Source: Janthinobacterium sp. TND4EL3
GTDB taxonomy: Bacteria; Pseudomonadota; Gammaproteobacteria; Burkholderiales; Burkholderiaceae_D
Assembly (NCBI RefSeq): GCF_900156175.1
Contig: NZ_FTMV01000007.1
Location: forward strand, 62,001 to 126,000
Length of the DNA stretch: 64,000 nt
Direction: 5' to 3'
Below, piece after piece: positions 1 through 9,491 of this stretch (positions within the stretch are counted from its first letter, which is position 1; each line of letters opens with the position of its first letter). The notes under the pieces are model-generated. The model was not told where the DNA came from, did not search any database, and worked only from the letters and a program-made list of their open reading frames with translations. The position numbers and the translations under genes were made by a program.

Positions 1-361
1 AAATCTTGCGGAAAACGCCAATTTCTTCATGAATGTTGCTGGCGATTACCTTCCCTCTATGCTTGGCAACGTTCTCCTGTCCTGGGTAGCGTGCGCATGA
101 TTTCTCATGAAGCCAGTGGCAATGGCTGCCGTAACTTGAGTTCCAGCAATGCAGAGTAATGTTTTAAATCAAATTTTTTCCACGAATATTTTATTTGTTG
201 TTAAAACAAATTGAATCAAAAGCATTGATAGTTGTTACTCGGAATCAAAGTCGCCGATAATATTGGTTCCTGGAAATTACATTCTCACCAAAAGTCACCC
301 ATATGTCTCATATTCCCCGCCTCATCCCCGGCATTGCGCTGTTTGACCATGGTTGCCAGTC
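1..361. other. AT-rich upstream region, no confident gene
   Basis: This stretch is much richer in A and T than the rest of the window, especially positions 155-245. Two short frames are open at the left edge: one ends at a TGA at 98-100 and another at a TAA at 157-159. Either could be the tail of a gene starting outside the window, and neither shows a recognisable motif. A small AT-rich inverted repeat lies near 194-210. The region presumably carries the promoter of the lipoprotein that follows, but I see no convincing -35/-10 pair. Confidence 0.4.
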
Positions 362-2836
362 ATGAAAAATCATTTGCTTGTGGCGTTGTTTCTCGTGCTG
401 GGCCTGTCCGCCTGCGGCGGTGGCGGTGGCGGTAGTGAGACTGCAGGTGGGGCGTCGTCGGGCACGGCCGTCATTGCGCCTGCCGTGACGGCCGTGTCGG
501 CAACGAATGTCGCCGTCGGCGCCGGGCTGGTGCTCACGGGCACCAATTTGAGCCGCGCGACGGCATTCCAGGTGGGCGCCGTGACCGTCGTCGCCAGCGC
601 CGCCAGCGATACCAGCGTCACCCTGGCCATGCCGGGCGTGCCCGTAACGGGCGTCCTGAGCGTCGTCAGCGCGGCCGGCACGGCCACCACGGCGTACAGC
701 GTCAACGTGTATCAGCCGGTGACGGTGGCCAGCATCGCGCCGGCAACGGGCGGCGCCGGTTCCAGCGTCACTGTGACGGGCAAGGGCATGGGCGCCGTCA
801 CGGCGGTACAGTTCGGCAGCGGCGCCTCGGCCATCCCGCAGAGCCAGGACCCGACCAGCGTCACCGTGGTGGTGCCTGAAGGGGCCGCGACGGGACCGCT
901 GACCTTGCGTGGCCCGTACAACGACGTCGCCAGCAGCGACAGTTATATCGTCCTGCCCAGCGTGACGGTGACCTCGATCAGCTCGCTGGTCACCGGTGCG
1001 ACGCTGTCCGTGACCGTGCAGGGCAGCAATCTCGACCAGGTCACTGCCGCGTCGGTGGGCAGCACGCCGGCCAGCATCGTCAGTGCCAGCGCCAGCCAGC
1101 TGCTGCTGTCCGCGCCGGCCGCGGCGACAGGCAATGTGATGCTGTCGGCCGCCGCGCGCATCGCCGTGAATGCGGGCACGGTGTCGGCCTTTACCCTGGG
1201 AAGCATTGATTTTGCGCAAGTTCTCAACCTGAACGCCAGCAACACGGCCCTGCGCCTGACGCGCGGCAAGCCGGCCGCCGTGCGCGTGCCCGTGCTGGCC
1301 CCGCAAGCGGGACAGGCCAGCCCGGCCGTGACCGTGAGCGCCACGGCCGCCAATGGCGCCAGCCTGGGCAGTTTCACGATGAGCGGCCCCGCTGTGTTGC
1401 CGACTGAAAAAAGCGATTACAGCTTCAATGGCAATTTCAGCGCCATCCTGCCGGCCAGCTGGATCTTGCCCGGCGTGCGCGTGCGCGTGACGGCCGTCGG
1501 CAGCGATGGCGTGCAGGTGAGCCAGGAAGCGGCGCCCGTGGTGGCCAGCCTGGCCAGGATCCGCCTGGTGCTGGTGCCCTTGAGCACCGACGATGGCGTG
1601 GCGCAAGTGCCTGACGTCGAAACGATCCGAGCCGCGCTGCTGCGCGTGTATCCATATGCGGCGGAAAATATCAGCATCAGCACGCGGGCCGCCCTGTCCG
1701 CGCCCGGCAGCAGCACGGCCGACAGCTGGTGGAGCAATACCCTGAGTGCGCTGGAAAGGAAGCGCGTGCAGGAAGACAGCGGCGCCTATTATTACGGCCT
1801 GGTGCCGGAGATGTCCGTCACCCGCGCCGCCGGCCTGGCGTACGTCAATCAGCGCACCGGCGACAACGACTTTACGTCGGCCATCGGCGTGGACGCCAAG
1901 TTCAGCACCAGCGCGGCGATCGATCCGTTCGGCAATCGCTGGCCTGAATGGCTGACCACGCTCGTACATGAACTGGGCCACAATCACTCGCTGGAGCACA
2001 TTGCCTGCGGCGGTCCGGCCAATGCGGTCACCGACTACCCGTATCCGAATGGCGAACTGGGACCGCAACCCCTGTACAACAGCAACTACGCGGGCAGCAT
2101 CGGCCAGCTGAGCAAGGCCGTCTACGGCAGCACGCCGATGAAGGACGTGATGAGCTATTGCAGCGGCGCCTGGTTCTCCGACTACAGTTATGCGCGGGTG
2201 CAGCAATTCCTGGAAAAACGCAGCACGCAAGTGACGGGCAGCAATGTGCTGGCCGCCAGCATGGCGCTTGCCGAAAATGGCTATCTGACCATTTCCGGCC
2301 GCATCACGCCGGCCGGCGTGGCCCTGCATCCTGCCGTCGCCTCGTCCGCGCGCATGGGCGCCGCCGCCAGTGGCAGCGGCCACGCGTACACCCTGCGGGT
2401 ACTGACTTCGTCCGGGCAGACGATGGACTTGCCTTTCGATGCAGCCGCCCTGGCCGACCACGGCGGCAGCGCCATCAGCCATTTCCGCGTCAGTTTCGCC
2501 AATCCGGGCGACATCAGCGACGTGCAGGTATTGTCAAAAGGTAAGGCTTTGGCCCAGCTGGAGCGCCCGGCGCGCCGCGGCAGGTCGGCCGCCAACGACG
2601 CCAGTTTTGACGTGACGCAAAGCGGCGGCAAGCTGGCGCTGGTATGGAATGCCGAGGCGGAACCGTACGCCGCCGTGCTGCACGTGGCCGCCGATGGCCG
2701 CAAGACGGTGGTCGCCAGTGACTTGACGGGTGGCAACGCCAGCGTCGACGTGAGCGCCTTGCCGGCCGGCGGCCGCTTCGAGGTCAGCCTGTCGTCGTCC
2801 GTGGGCGGACGTTTGATGAAGGTGCAGCGCCGCTAA
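362..2836 (+). CDS. Secreted metzincin-like zinc metalloprotease lipoprotein with IPT/TIG-type domains
   Basis: An 824-residue predicted lipoprotein, probably a cell-surface or secreted protease. The N-terminus is a lipoprotein signal peptide ending in the lipobox LSAC followed by a glycine run. The next ~280 residues contain repeated Ala/Val/Thr-rich beta-sandwich units that resemble IPT/TIG or Ig-like folds. The catalytic part carries HELGH at residues 536-540 with a third histidine at 546, and a Met-turn-like DVMSYC with Met597, which together are the signature of metzincin-type zinc peptidases (M66-like or M12-like). The C-terminal ~200 residues look like another beta domain. I use the ATG at 362; a TTG at 353 is in frame, but the signal peptide fits the ATG. 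No strong Shine-Dalgarno is visible. The gene stands alone and ends at a shared terminator with fmt. The substrate is unknown. Confidence 0.75.
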   Translation: MKNHLLVALFLVLGLSACGGGGGGSETAGGASSGTAVIAPAVTAVSATNVAVGAGLVLTGTNLSRATAFQVGAVTVVASAASDTSVTLAMPGVPVTGVLSVVSAAGTATTAYSVNVYQPVTVASIAPATGGAGSSVTVTGKGMGAVTAVQFGSGASAIPQSQDPTSVTVVVPEGAATGPLTLRGPYNDVASSDSYIVLPSVTVTSISSLVTGATLSVTVQGSNLDQVTAASVGSTPASIVSASASQLLLSAPAAATGNVMLSAAARIAVNAGTVSAFTLGSIDFAQVLNLNASNTALRLTRGKPAAVRVPVLAPQAGQASPAVTVSATAANGASLGSFTMSGPAVLPTEKSDYSFNGNFSAILPASWILPGVRVRVTAVGSDGVQVSQEAAPVVASLARIRLVLVPLSTDDGVAQVPDVETIRAALLRVYPYAAENISISTRAALSAPGSSTADSWWSNTLSALERKRVQEDSGAYYYGLVPEMSVTRAAGLAYVNQRTGDNDFTSAIGVDAKFSTSAAIDPFGNRWPEWLTTLVHELGHNHSLEHIACGGPANAVTDYPYPNGELGPQPLYNSNYAGSIGQLSKAVYGSTPMKDVMSYCSGAWFSDYSYARVQQFLEKRSTQVTGSNVLAASMALAENGYLTISGRITPAGVALHPAVASSARMGAAASGSGHAYTLRVLTSSGQTMDLPFDAAALADHGGSAISHFRVSFANPGDISDVQVLSKGKALAQLERPARRGRSAANDASFDVTQSGGKLALVWNAEAEPYAAVLHVAADGRKTVVASDLTGGNASVDVSALPAGGRFEVSLSSSVGGRLMKVQRR

Positions 2837-2854
2837 GGCTGTGGCTGGACGCAA

Positions 2855-2885
2855 AAAGGGCTTGCCGCGGCAAGCCCTTTTTTTA
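2855..2885. terminator. Bidirectional intrinsic terminator
   Basis: A perfect 12-bp inverted repeat (2855-2866 and 2869-2880) with an A tract on one side and a run of T on the other. It lies between two convergent genes, the protease lipoprotein and fmt, so it can terminate both. Confidence 0.85.
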
Positions 2886-2910
2886 TGGACGTCGGTGCGA
2901 CGGGGGACGC

Positions 2911-3867
2911 TTACGCGAAACGCTTGCCTTCGAGGGGGAATCCCTTGATGAACTCGGCCGCGGCCAGGCGCTTGCCGCCCGGTTTCTGCAATTCCGTCAG
3001 GCGCAGCGAGCCATTGCCGCAAGCGACGACGATGCCGTGCTGGGCGTCGGCCGCCAGCACCTGGCCCGGCGCTTCCTTGCTGTCCGCGTCGAGCACGTCG
3101 GCGGCCCAGATCTTGATGGTCACGCCATCGACCTGGCCGCAGGCGCCGGGAAACGGATTGAAGGCGCGGATCTTCAGGCCCAGTTCCAGTGCGGGCTGGC
3201 TGAAATCGAGCGCCGCTTCTTCCTTGGCGATCTTTGCCGCGTAGGTGACGCCCGCTTCCGGCTGCGGCACGGCTTCGAGCGGCTGCTGCTGCATCTTGCG
3301 CAGGGTCTCGACGATCATCTTGCCACCCAGTTTGGCCAATTTGTCGTGCAGGGTGGCGGTGGAGTCGCCCGCTTCGATGGGCGTGCGCTCGATGGCCAGC
3401 ATGGGGCCCGTATCGAGGCCTTCTTCCATCTGCATGATGGTTACGCCCGTTTCATCGTCGCCGGCCTCGATGGCGCGGTGGATCGGCGCGGCGCCGCGCC
3501 AGCGCGGCAGCAATGAACCGTGGATATTGATGCAGGGTTTGATGTCGAGCGTGCTGCGCGGCAAGATCAAGCCGTAGGCCGCCACCACCATCACATCGTA
3601 ATCGGTGGCCAGCAGGCGTTCATGGGCCGCTTTCGCTTCCGCGGCGCGCTGCGGGTCCTTGCTGTCCATGCGCAGGGATAGCGGTTGCAGCACCTCGATG
3701 CCGTGCTGCTGCGCGTACTGCTTGACGGCCGAGGCGTGCAGCTGCATGCCGCGTCCGGCAGGGCGGTCGGGCTGGGTCAGCACCAGCGGAATCTCGAATC
3801 CCGCTTCGTGCAAGTCTTTCAGGGCCGTGGCGGCGAATTCAGGCGTGCCTGCGAAGATCACTTTCAT
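2911..3867 (-). CDS. fmt: Methionyl-tRNA formyltransferase
   Basis: Transfers a formyl group from 10-formyl-tetrahydrofolate to Met-tRNA for translation initiation in the cytoplasm. The protein has 318 residues, normal for the family. The N-terminal formyltransferase domain shows the GTPEFA start, the catalytic Asn114 and His116 within [16 protein letters not shown], and Asp152. The C-terminal ~110 residues are the tRNA-binding OB-fold domain. The start ATG at 3867 is preceded by an AAGGAT Shine-Dalgarno. It lies 96 bp downstream of def on the same strand; the pair acts at opposite ends of formyl-methionine metabolism, and co-transcription is likely. Confidence 0.97.
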   Translation of the reverse strand: MKVIFAGTPEFAATALKDLHEAGFEIPLVLTQPDRPAGRGMQLHASAVKQYAQQHGIEVLQPLSLRMDSKDPQRAAEAKAAHERLLATDYDVMVVAAYGLILPRSTLDIKPCINIHGSLLPRWRGAAPIHRAIEAGDDETGVTIMQMEEGLDTGPMLAIERTPIEAGDSTATLHDKLAKLGGKMIVETLRKMQQQPLEAVPQPEAGVTYAAKIAKEEAALDFSQPALELGLKIRAFNPFPGACGQVDGVTIKIWAADVLDADSKEAPGQVLAADAQHGIVVACGNGSLRLTELQKPGGKRLAAAEFIKGFPLEGKRFA

Positions 3868-3963
3868 ATTAATCCTTGACGTGAGGTGCGCAGGCCCGCG
3901 CCGGAGGCGCCAGGCTGGCGTGGTGTTACGACGACTGTTGTTGCTTAGTCTATCAGCAGTAGC

Positions 3964-4506
3964 TTAGAAACGGCGGTTCTGCGCGCGCAAGCTCGCTTCG
4001 CGCTCGAGACCGCGGATTTCCTTGATCATCTTGGTCTTGATGCGGTTGCGCTTGAGCGGCGACAGGTATTCGACGAATACCTTGCCCAGCAGATGATCCA
4101 TCTCATGCTGGATGCACACGGCCAGCAAGCCATCGGCTTCCAGCTCGAACTGCTTGCCGTGGCGGTCCAGGGCGCGCACCTTGATGCGGGCCGGGCGCTC
4201 GACGCCGTCGTAGACGCCAGGCACGGACAGACAGCCTTCGTCGTAGACCTGTTTTTCTTCGCTGGCCCAGGTGATTTCCGGGTTGATGAACACTTGCAGC
4301 TGGTTTTTCTCTTCGGTGATGTCGATCACCATCATCTGGATATGCTCGTCCACTTGCGATGCGGCCAGGCCGACGCCGGGGGCGTCGTACATGGTCTCGG
4401 CCATGTCGTCGATCAGGGTTTGCAGGCGCGCGTCAAATTCGGTGACGGGCTTGGCGACCGTGTGCAGGCGAGGATCGGGGTAACGCAGGATATTTAATAT
4501 GGACAT
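3964..4506 (-). CDS. def: Peptide deformylase
   Basis: Removes the formyl group from the N-terminal methionine of nascent proteins. The 180-residue protein has all three family motifs: GVGLAA (residues 44-49), EGCLSVP with the metal ligand Cys92, and QHEMDH with His134, Glu135 and His138. The C-terminus is a basic helix ([12 protein letters not shown]) like that which contacts the ribosome in other deformylases. It is upstream of fmt, an arrangement conserved in many bacteria, and diverges from dprA. In many related genomes a LysM-domain gene sits between def and dprA; none is present here. Confidence 0.97.
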   Translation of the reverse strand: MSILNILRYPDPRLHTVAKPVTEFDARLQTLIDDMAETMYDAPGVGLAASQVDEHIQMMVIDITEEKNQLQVFINPEITWASEEKQVYDEGCLSVPGVYDGVERPARIKVRALDRHGKQFELEADGLLAVCIQHEMDHLLGKVFVEYLSPLKRNRIKTKMIKEIRGLEREASLRAQNRRF

Positions 4507-4817
4507 ACGGATTCGACTGGTTAAGGTGGGCGCCGGTGCGCCTGATTATTCATGCCAGGGCCATGCGGACGATGGCAGGGCTACTTCTATTTTATTGTGA
4601 GTACGCCAAGCTTGGGCGCGTAGGGCGCAACGTCGCGGCAGATGCGTTTGCCAGTGCGCTAATCGTCTGCTGCAAAGGGAAATTTTATCACAGACGCCCA
4701 TGCAGCTGTGGATGGGGGGCTTTTTGCGCCGCCATTGCACGCATCCTTGCGCGCGTCGGTATCGCGCGCCTGCCATGGCGCTAGCATGGGAGGGGCACAG
4801 TACACAGCGAGGTTGTC
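4507..4817. other. Divergent intergenic region between def and dprA
   Basis: About 310 bp with no gene that I can support. It must hold the promoters for def (leftward) and dprA (rightward). On the minus strand there are two AT-rich -10-like segments of the TAAAAT type, near 4590-4600 and 4683-4690, but no matching -35 boxes that I would defend. The small frames here have poor composition and no ribosome binding site. Confidence 0.4.
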
Positions 4818-5921
4818 ATGCATGCAATCGCAACGACGGCGGACACGGTCACGGAACTGGCGGGCTGGCTGCGCCTGCAGCATCTGCCCGGCGTGGGGCC
4901 GGTGGCGGCACGCGCCTTGCTGGCCCGCTTCGGCTTGCCGCCGCAAATCTTTGCCGCGCCGTTCGAGGCCTTGCGCGAAGTGGTGCCGGCCGGCGTGGCG
5001 CGCGCCATCGCGCAGCCGCCCAAGCCGCTGGCCAACAGCCAGCTGGAACTCACCCTGCAATGGCTGCAGGGGCCCGGCAATGCCGTGCTGACCCTGGCCG
5101 ATGCCGGCTATCCGCCGCTGCTGCTGGAAATCGCCGATCCGCCGCTGTTGTTATATGTGCGGGGGCGGGCGGAACTGCTGTCGCGGCCCGGCGTGGCCAT
5201 CATCGGCAGCCGCAATGCCAGCGCGCAAGGCATGCAGAATGCGGCCGCGTTCGCCCGCGCCCTCAGCGCCGCGGGTTTGACCATCATTTCCGGGCTGGCG
5301 CTGGGCATCGACACGCACGCGCACGAGGGCGGTTTGCGCGGCGCGGGCGCCACGGTGGCCGTGATCGGCACGGGCGCCGATCTCGTGTATCCACGACGCA
5401 ACCTTGATCTGGCGCAAAGAATTGCCGAACAAGGCTGCATCGTCAGCGAGTACGCGCTGGGCTTGCCGGCCATGCCGGGGAACTTTCCGCGCCGCAACCG
5501 CCTGATCAGCGGCCTGGCGCGCGGCGTGCTGGTGATCGAGGCGGCGGCGCAATCGGGTTCCCTGATCACGGCGCGCCTGGCCGGCGAGCAGGGGCGCGAC
5601 GTGTATGCCTTGCCCGGCTCCATCCACGCGACTTTGGCCAAGGGCTGCCATGCGCTGATCAAGCAGGGCGCCAAGCTGGTCGAGTCGGCCGATGACGTGC
5701 TGCAAGAGCTGCAATGGCTGGGCGGCATTGCCACGCTGCCGCCAGCGGGGGAAGACGAACCGCCGCTGCTGGCCGCGCTGGGCCACGATCCCGTCGACGC
5801 CGATACCCTGGCCGCGCGCAGCGGCCTGGCCATGGGTGCGCTGATGGCCGAATTGCTGGCGCTGGAACTGGCGGGCCTGGTGGAACGCTTGCCGGGAGGA
5901 CTGTTTCAACGCTGCAAATGA
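4818..5921 (+). CDS. dprA: DNA-processing protein DprA
   Basis: A 367-residue DprA/Smf family protein. DprA binds incoming single-stranded DNA and loads RecA during natural transformation. An N-terminal helix-hairpin-helix-like segment (LPGVGPVAARALLARFG) is followed by the Rossmann-type core with GSRNAS, SGLALGIDTHAH and FPRRNRLISGLA, and a C-terminal winged-helix-like domain of about 60 residues. The ATG at 4818 has a GAGG element ten bases upstream. It faces away from def and is followed after 94 bp by smg, the usual order in betaproteobacteria. Its presence is compatible with, but does not prove, competence. Confidence 0.95.
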   Translation: MHAIATTADTVTELAGWLRLQHLPGVGPVAARALLARFGLPPQIFAAPFEALREVVPAGVARAIAQPPKPLANSQLELTLQWLQGPGNAVLTLADAGYPPLLLEIADPPLLLYVRGRAELLSRPGVAIIGSRNASAQGMQNAAAFARALSAAGLTIISGLALGIDTHAHEGGLRGAGATVAVIGTGADLVYPRRNLDLAQRIAEQGCIVSEYALGLPAMPGNFPRRNRLISGLARGVLVIEAAAQSGSLITARLAGEQGRDVYALPGSIHATLAKGCHALIKQGAKLVESADDVLQELQWLGGIATLPPAGEDEPPLLAALGHDPVDADTLAARSGLAMGALMAELLALELAGLVERLPGGLFQRCK

Positions 5922-6015
5922 CAGCTTGTCACTTGTGTGGCGGCCTTGCCGCACGGGGGCGCTTTGTCGGTGCGCACCCTTGTGTCTTAGCGAACTTAGC
6001 TGCTAGAGTAGAGCC

Positions 6016-6480
6016 ATGTTCGATATCCTGGTGTACCTCTACGAGACTTACTATCGCCCCGATGCCTGCCCCGAGCCGGCAGTCCTGGCGCGCAAGCTGT
6101 CGGCCGTCGGTTTCGACGACGTGGAGATTTCCGAAGCCCTCGTGTGGCTGACGGACTTGAACGCCATGGCCGGCGTCGAGCAAACCCTGACGGCCGCATC
6201 CACGGGCACGCGCTTCTACGTGCAGCAGGAAAGCGATGTGCTGGGCACGGCCGCCATCGGTTTCATCCAGTTCCTCGAAAGCGCCAAGGTGCTCACGCCG
6301 CTGCAGCGCGAAATCGTCATCGAACGGGCGCTGGCGCTCGACGAGGCGCCCGTCTCGCTGGGCAAGCTGAAAGTCATCGTGCTGATGCTGCTGTGGAGCC
6401 AGGGCAAGGAACCGGACGCGCTGATGTTCGACGACTTATTCGTCGACGACGAAGATCTCCCGCCGCGCCTGCTGCACTAG
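6016..6480 (+). CDS. smg: Smg family protein (DUF494)
   Basis: A 154-residue acidic protein of the Smg/DUF494 family, whose biochemical role is not established. It is predicted to be cytoplasmic and largely helical, with no transmembrane segment or signal peptide. The conserved start ([10 protein letters not shown]) and the C-terminal acidic stretch ([11 protein letters not shown]) are typical. It lies between dprA and topB on the same strand, a conserved def-dprA-smg-topB neighbourhood in betaproteobacteria, which is the strongest support for the name. Confidence 0.9.
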   Translation: MFDILVYLYETYYRPDACPEPAVLARKLSAVGFDDVEISEALVWLTDLNAMAGVEQTLTAASTGTRFYVQQESDVLGTAAIGFIQFLESAKVLTPLQREIVIERALALDEAPVSLGKLKVIVLMLLWSQGKEPDALMFDDLFVDDEDLPPRLLH

Positions 6481-6753
6481 CCGATACACGCCCCCGGCCG
6501 CACCTGGCGCCGCTGCCGCGCCATCTCCCTTACTATATGCTGCGGCACCGCGCACGCCAGACCAATGTGTTTGCGCTGGCGCATTCTTGCTTGCAGATAA
6601 CTTGCCGAATTCTTCAATAGGCGCTTATCATTGGCCGCTTGACAAGACCACAAGTCACAAGGCCTTGCGCAGACAAAAGCGTCGGCGCCTGGCAATGCAC
6701 TGTATGATGCGCATGCTGAAACTATCCTAGAGCATTTTTCGAGACCAAAAAAT
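6481..6753. promoter_or_regulatory. Intergenic region upstream of topB
   Basis: 273 bp without a gene. It includes a TTGACA at 6639-6644 with no -10 at the right distance, and a TATGAT at 6703-6708 that could be the topB -10 element but lacks a good -35. I see no terminator after smg, so read-through from smg into topB is possible. Confidence 0.3.
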
Positions 6754-9420
6754 ATGACAAAAACCCTCATCATCGCCGAGAAGCCTTCTGTCGCGAACGA
6801 TATCGCGAAGACGCTTGGCGGCTTCACCAAGCACGATGAGTACTTTGAATCGGATGAATACGTCCTGTCGTCGGCGGTCGGCCACTTGCTGGAGATCGCC
6901 GTGCCGGAAGAATTCGACGTGAAGCGCGGCAAATGGAGTTTCGCGCACTTGCCGATGATTCCACCGTATTTCGCGCTCAATCCCATCCCGAAGACGGAAG
7001 CGCGCCTCAAAGTATTAAACAAGCTGATCAAACGTAAAGACGTTTCCACCCTCATCAACGCATGCGATGCGGGGCGAGAAGGCGAGCTGATTTTCCGCCT
7101 GATCGCGCAAAACGCCAAGGCCAAGCAACCGGTCAAGCGCTTGTGGCTGCAGTCGATGACGCCGGGCGCCATCCGCGACGGTTTCGCACACCTGCGCAGC
7201 GACGAAGAAATGCTGCCGCTGGCCGACGCTGCCCGCTGCCGCTCGGAAGCCGATTGGTTGATCGGCATCAATGGCACGCGCGCCATGACGGCGTTTAATT
7301 CGAAGGAAGGCGGTTTTTACCTGACCACCGTGGGCCGCGTGCAGACGCCGACGCTCTCCATCGTCGTCGAACGCGAAGATAAAATTAAAAAATTCGTCCC
7401 GCGCGACTTCTGGGAAGTGCGTGCCGAATTCGTCTGCGCGGCCGGCATCTATGAAGGCCGCTGGCTCGACACGAAGTTCAAGAAGGACGAGAACGACCCC
7501 GAGAAGCGCGCCGAGCGCCTGTGGAGCAAGGCTGCTGCCGACTCGATCGCCACTGCCTGCCGCGGCCGCCAAGGCACCGTCACGGAAGAATCGAAGCCGA
7601 CGACCTCGATGGCGCCGGGCCTGTTCGACCTGACCAGCCTGCAGCGCGAAGCGAACTCGCGTTTCGGCTTCTCGGCCAAGAATACGCTGGGCCTGGCCCA
7701 GGCCCTGTACGAAAAGCACAAGGTCTTGACGTATCCGCGTACCGATTCGCGCCACCTGCCGGAAGACTACATGCCGACCGTGCTGCAGGCGCTGGAAACG
7801 GTCAAGGACAACAGCAACTACCACCAGTTCGCCAAGCAGATCATCGACAAGGGCTGGGTCAAGCCGAACAAGCGCATCTTCGACAACACGAAGATCTCGG
7901 ACCACTTCGCCATCATCCCGACGACGATTGCGCCAAAGAATTTGTCCGAGCCGGAACAGAAGCTGTACGACCTGGTCACGCGCCGCTTCATGGCCGTGTT
8001 CTTCCCGCCTGCGGAATTCCAGGTCACCACGCGCTACACGGAAGTGTCCGGCCATCAGTTCAAGACTGAAGGCAAGGTCATGACCAATCCGGGCTGGCTG
8101 GCCATCTACGGCAAGGAAGCGTCGACGGACGCGGACAAGGAAAGCAATGGCAACGGCAACCTGGTGCCCGTCGCCAAGGGCGAAAAAGTGCAGACGGAAA
8201 GCGTCAGCGCCAATGGCCTCGTGACGAAGCCGCCCGCGCGCTTCACGGAAGCAACGTTGCTGTCGGCCATGGAAGGCGCCGGCAAGCTGATCGACGACGA
8301 CGAGCTGCGCGATGCGATGGCCGGCAAGGGTCTCGGCACGCCAGCGACGCGCGCGGCCACCATCGAGGGCTTGCTGACGGAACGCTACCTGATCCGCGAA
8401 GGCCGCGAATTGATCCCGACGGCCAAGGCGTCGCAACTGATGACCTTGCTCAAAGGCCTGGGCGTCAATGAGTTGACGGCACCGGAGCTGACGGGCGAGT
8501 GGGAATACAAGCTGTCGCAGATGGAAAAAGGCAAGATTTCGCGCGAAGAATTCATGCGCGAAATCGCGCAGATGACGCAAATCATCGTCAAGCGCGCCAA
8601 GGAATACGATAACGACACGATTCCCGGCGATTACGCGACCCTGGAAACGCCGTGCCCGAACTGCGGCGGCGTGGTGAAGGAAAACTACCGCCGTTTCGCC
8701 TGCACCAAGTGCGAATTTTCGATGAGCAAGACACCGGGTTCGCGCCAGTTCGAAATCGCCGAAGTGGAACAATTGCTGAAGGATCGCACCATCGGCCCGC
8801 TGCAAGGCTTCCGCTCGAAGATGGGCCGTCCGTTCGCCGCCATCCTGCGCATCGTGCGCGATGAAGAGATCAAGAATTTCAAGCTGGAATTTGATTTCGG
8901 TCAGAACGACGAAAGCGAAGATGGCGAAGGCGTCGATTTCACGGGCCAGACGCCCGTGGGACCTTGCCCCAAGTGCAATGCCGGCGTGTACGAAATGGGC
9001 CTGGCCTATGTGTGCGAACACAGCGTGGCCAAGCCGAAGACGTGCGATTTCCGCAGCGGCCGCATCATCTTGCAGCAGGAAATCTTGCCGGAACAAATGG
9101 CAAAACTGCTCAACGATGGCAAGACCGACTTGCTGCCGGGCTTTGTATCGCAGCGCACGCGCCGTCCGTTCAAGGCTTTCCTCGTGCGGGGCAAGGATGG
9201 CAAGGTGAGCTTCGAGTTTGAAGAGCGCAAGGCCAAGCCGGGTGCGAAGACCAAGGCAGCCGCCGCCGAGGTTGAAGGCGAAGAAGGCGCGGCGCCAGCG
9301 AAGAAAACGGCCGTCAAGAAAGCGGCAGCCGTCAAGAAGGCACCGGCGAAGAAGGCTGCGGCCGTGAAAAAGCCGGCCGCCAAAAAGGCGCCGGCGAAGA
9401 AGGCGGCTGCGGCGGAGTAA
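6754..9420 (+). CDS. topB: DNA topoisomerase III with lysine/alanine-rich tail
   Basis: A type IA topoisomerase of 888 residues that relaxes and decatenates DNA. The N-terminal TOPRIM domain begins KTLIIAEKPSVA. The catalytic tyrosine is Tyr327 in the segment LTYPRTDSRHLP. Two C-terminal Cys-rich zinc-binding modules start at Cys634 (CPNCGG, then CTKC) and Cys738 (CPKC, then a CEH segment). The last ~60 residues (about 827-888) are almost entirely Lys, Ala, Pro and Val in AKKA-type repeats resembling the tails of bacterial H1-like proteins, which suggests an added non-specific DNA-binding arm. The enzyme core is certain; the tail function is inference. A strong intrinsic terminator follows. 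Confidence 0.96.
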   Translation: MTKTLIIAEKPSVANDIAKTLGGFTKHDEYFESDEYVLSSAVGHLLEIAVPEEFDVKRGKWSFAHLPMIPPYFALNPIPKTEARLKVLNKLIKRKDVSTLINACDAGREGELIFRLIAQNAKAKQPVKRLWLQSMTPGAIRDGFAHLRSDEEMLPLADAARCRSEADWLIGINGTRAMTAFNSKEGGFYLTTVGRVQTPTLSIVVEREDKIKKFVPRDFWEVRAEFVCAAGIYEGRWLDTKFKKDENDPEKRAERLWSKAAADSIATACRGRQGTVTEESKPTTSMAPGLFDLTSLQREANSRFGFSAKNTLGLAQALYEKHKVLTYPRTDSRHLPEDYMPTVLQALETVKDNSNYHQFAKQIIDKGWVKPNKRIFDNTKISDHFAIIPTTIAPKNLSEPEQKLYDLVTRRFMAVFFPPAEFQVTTRYTEVSGHQFKTEGKVMTNPGWLAIYGKEASTDADKESNGNGNLVPVAKGEKVQTESVSANGLVTKPPARFTEATLLSAMEGAGKLIDDDELRDAMAGKGLGTPATRAATIEGLLTERYLIREGRELIPTAKASQLMTLLKGLGVNELTAPELTGEWEYKLSQMEKGKISREEFMREIAQMTQIIVKRAKEYDNDTIPGDYATLETPCPNCGGVVKENYRRFACTKCEFSMSKTPGSRQFEIAEVEQLLKDRTIGPLQGFRSKMGRPFAAILRIVRDEEIKNFKLEFDFGQNDESEDGEGVDFTGQTPVGPCPKCNAGVYEMGLAYVCEHSVAKPKTCDFRSGRIILQQEILPEQMAKLLNDGKTDLLPGFVSQRTRRPFKAFLVRGKDGKVSFEFEERKAKPGAKTKAAAAEVEGEEGAAPAKKTAVKKAAAVKKAPAKKAAAVKKPAAKKAPAKKAAAAE

Positions 9421-9437
9421 TCCTGCATCAGCCAGAC

Positions 9438-9466
9438 AAAAGCCAGGGATGCCCCTGGCTTTTTTT
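9438..9466 (+). terminator. Intrinsic terminator after topB
   Basis: An 8-bp perfect stem (9441-9448 with 9453-9460) and four-base loop, flanked by As on the left and seven Ts on the right. It closes topB and could also act for the convergent gene that ends at 9492. Confidence 0.85.
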
Positions 9467-9491
9467 ACGTCCCGATTTGATGGGGTTATGG

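Noticed and set aside
1..159. Possible C-terminal tail of a gene starting outside the window
   Set aside because: Two frames are open, each short and without motif; no way to choose.
308..2482. 724-residue open frame opposite the protease lipoprotein
   Set aside because: It is a shadow of the GC-rich coding strand, rich in Arg, His and Gly, with no domain or ribosome binding site.
4536..4784. 82-residue frame between def and dprA
   Set aside because: Poor codon composition and no ribosome binding site; the LysM protein usually found at this place in relatives does not match it.
6639..6667. TTGACA as -35 for topB
   Set aside because: No -10 at 16-18 bp spacing.
7015..9096. 693-residue open frame opposite topB
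   Set aside because: Composition is typical of antisense frames in GC-rich genes; topB is certain.
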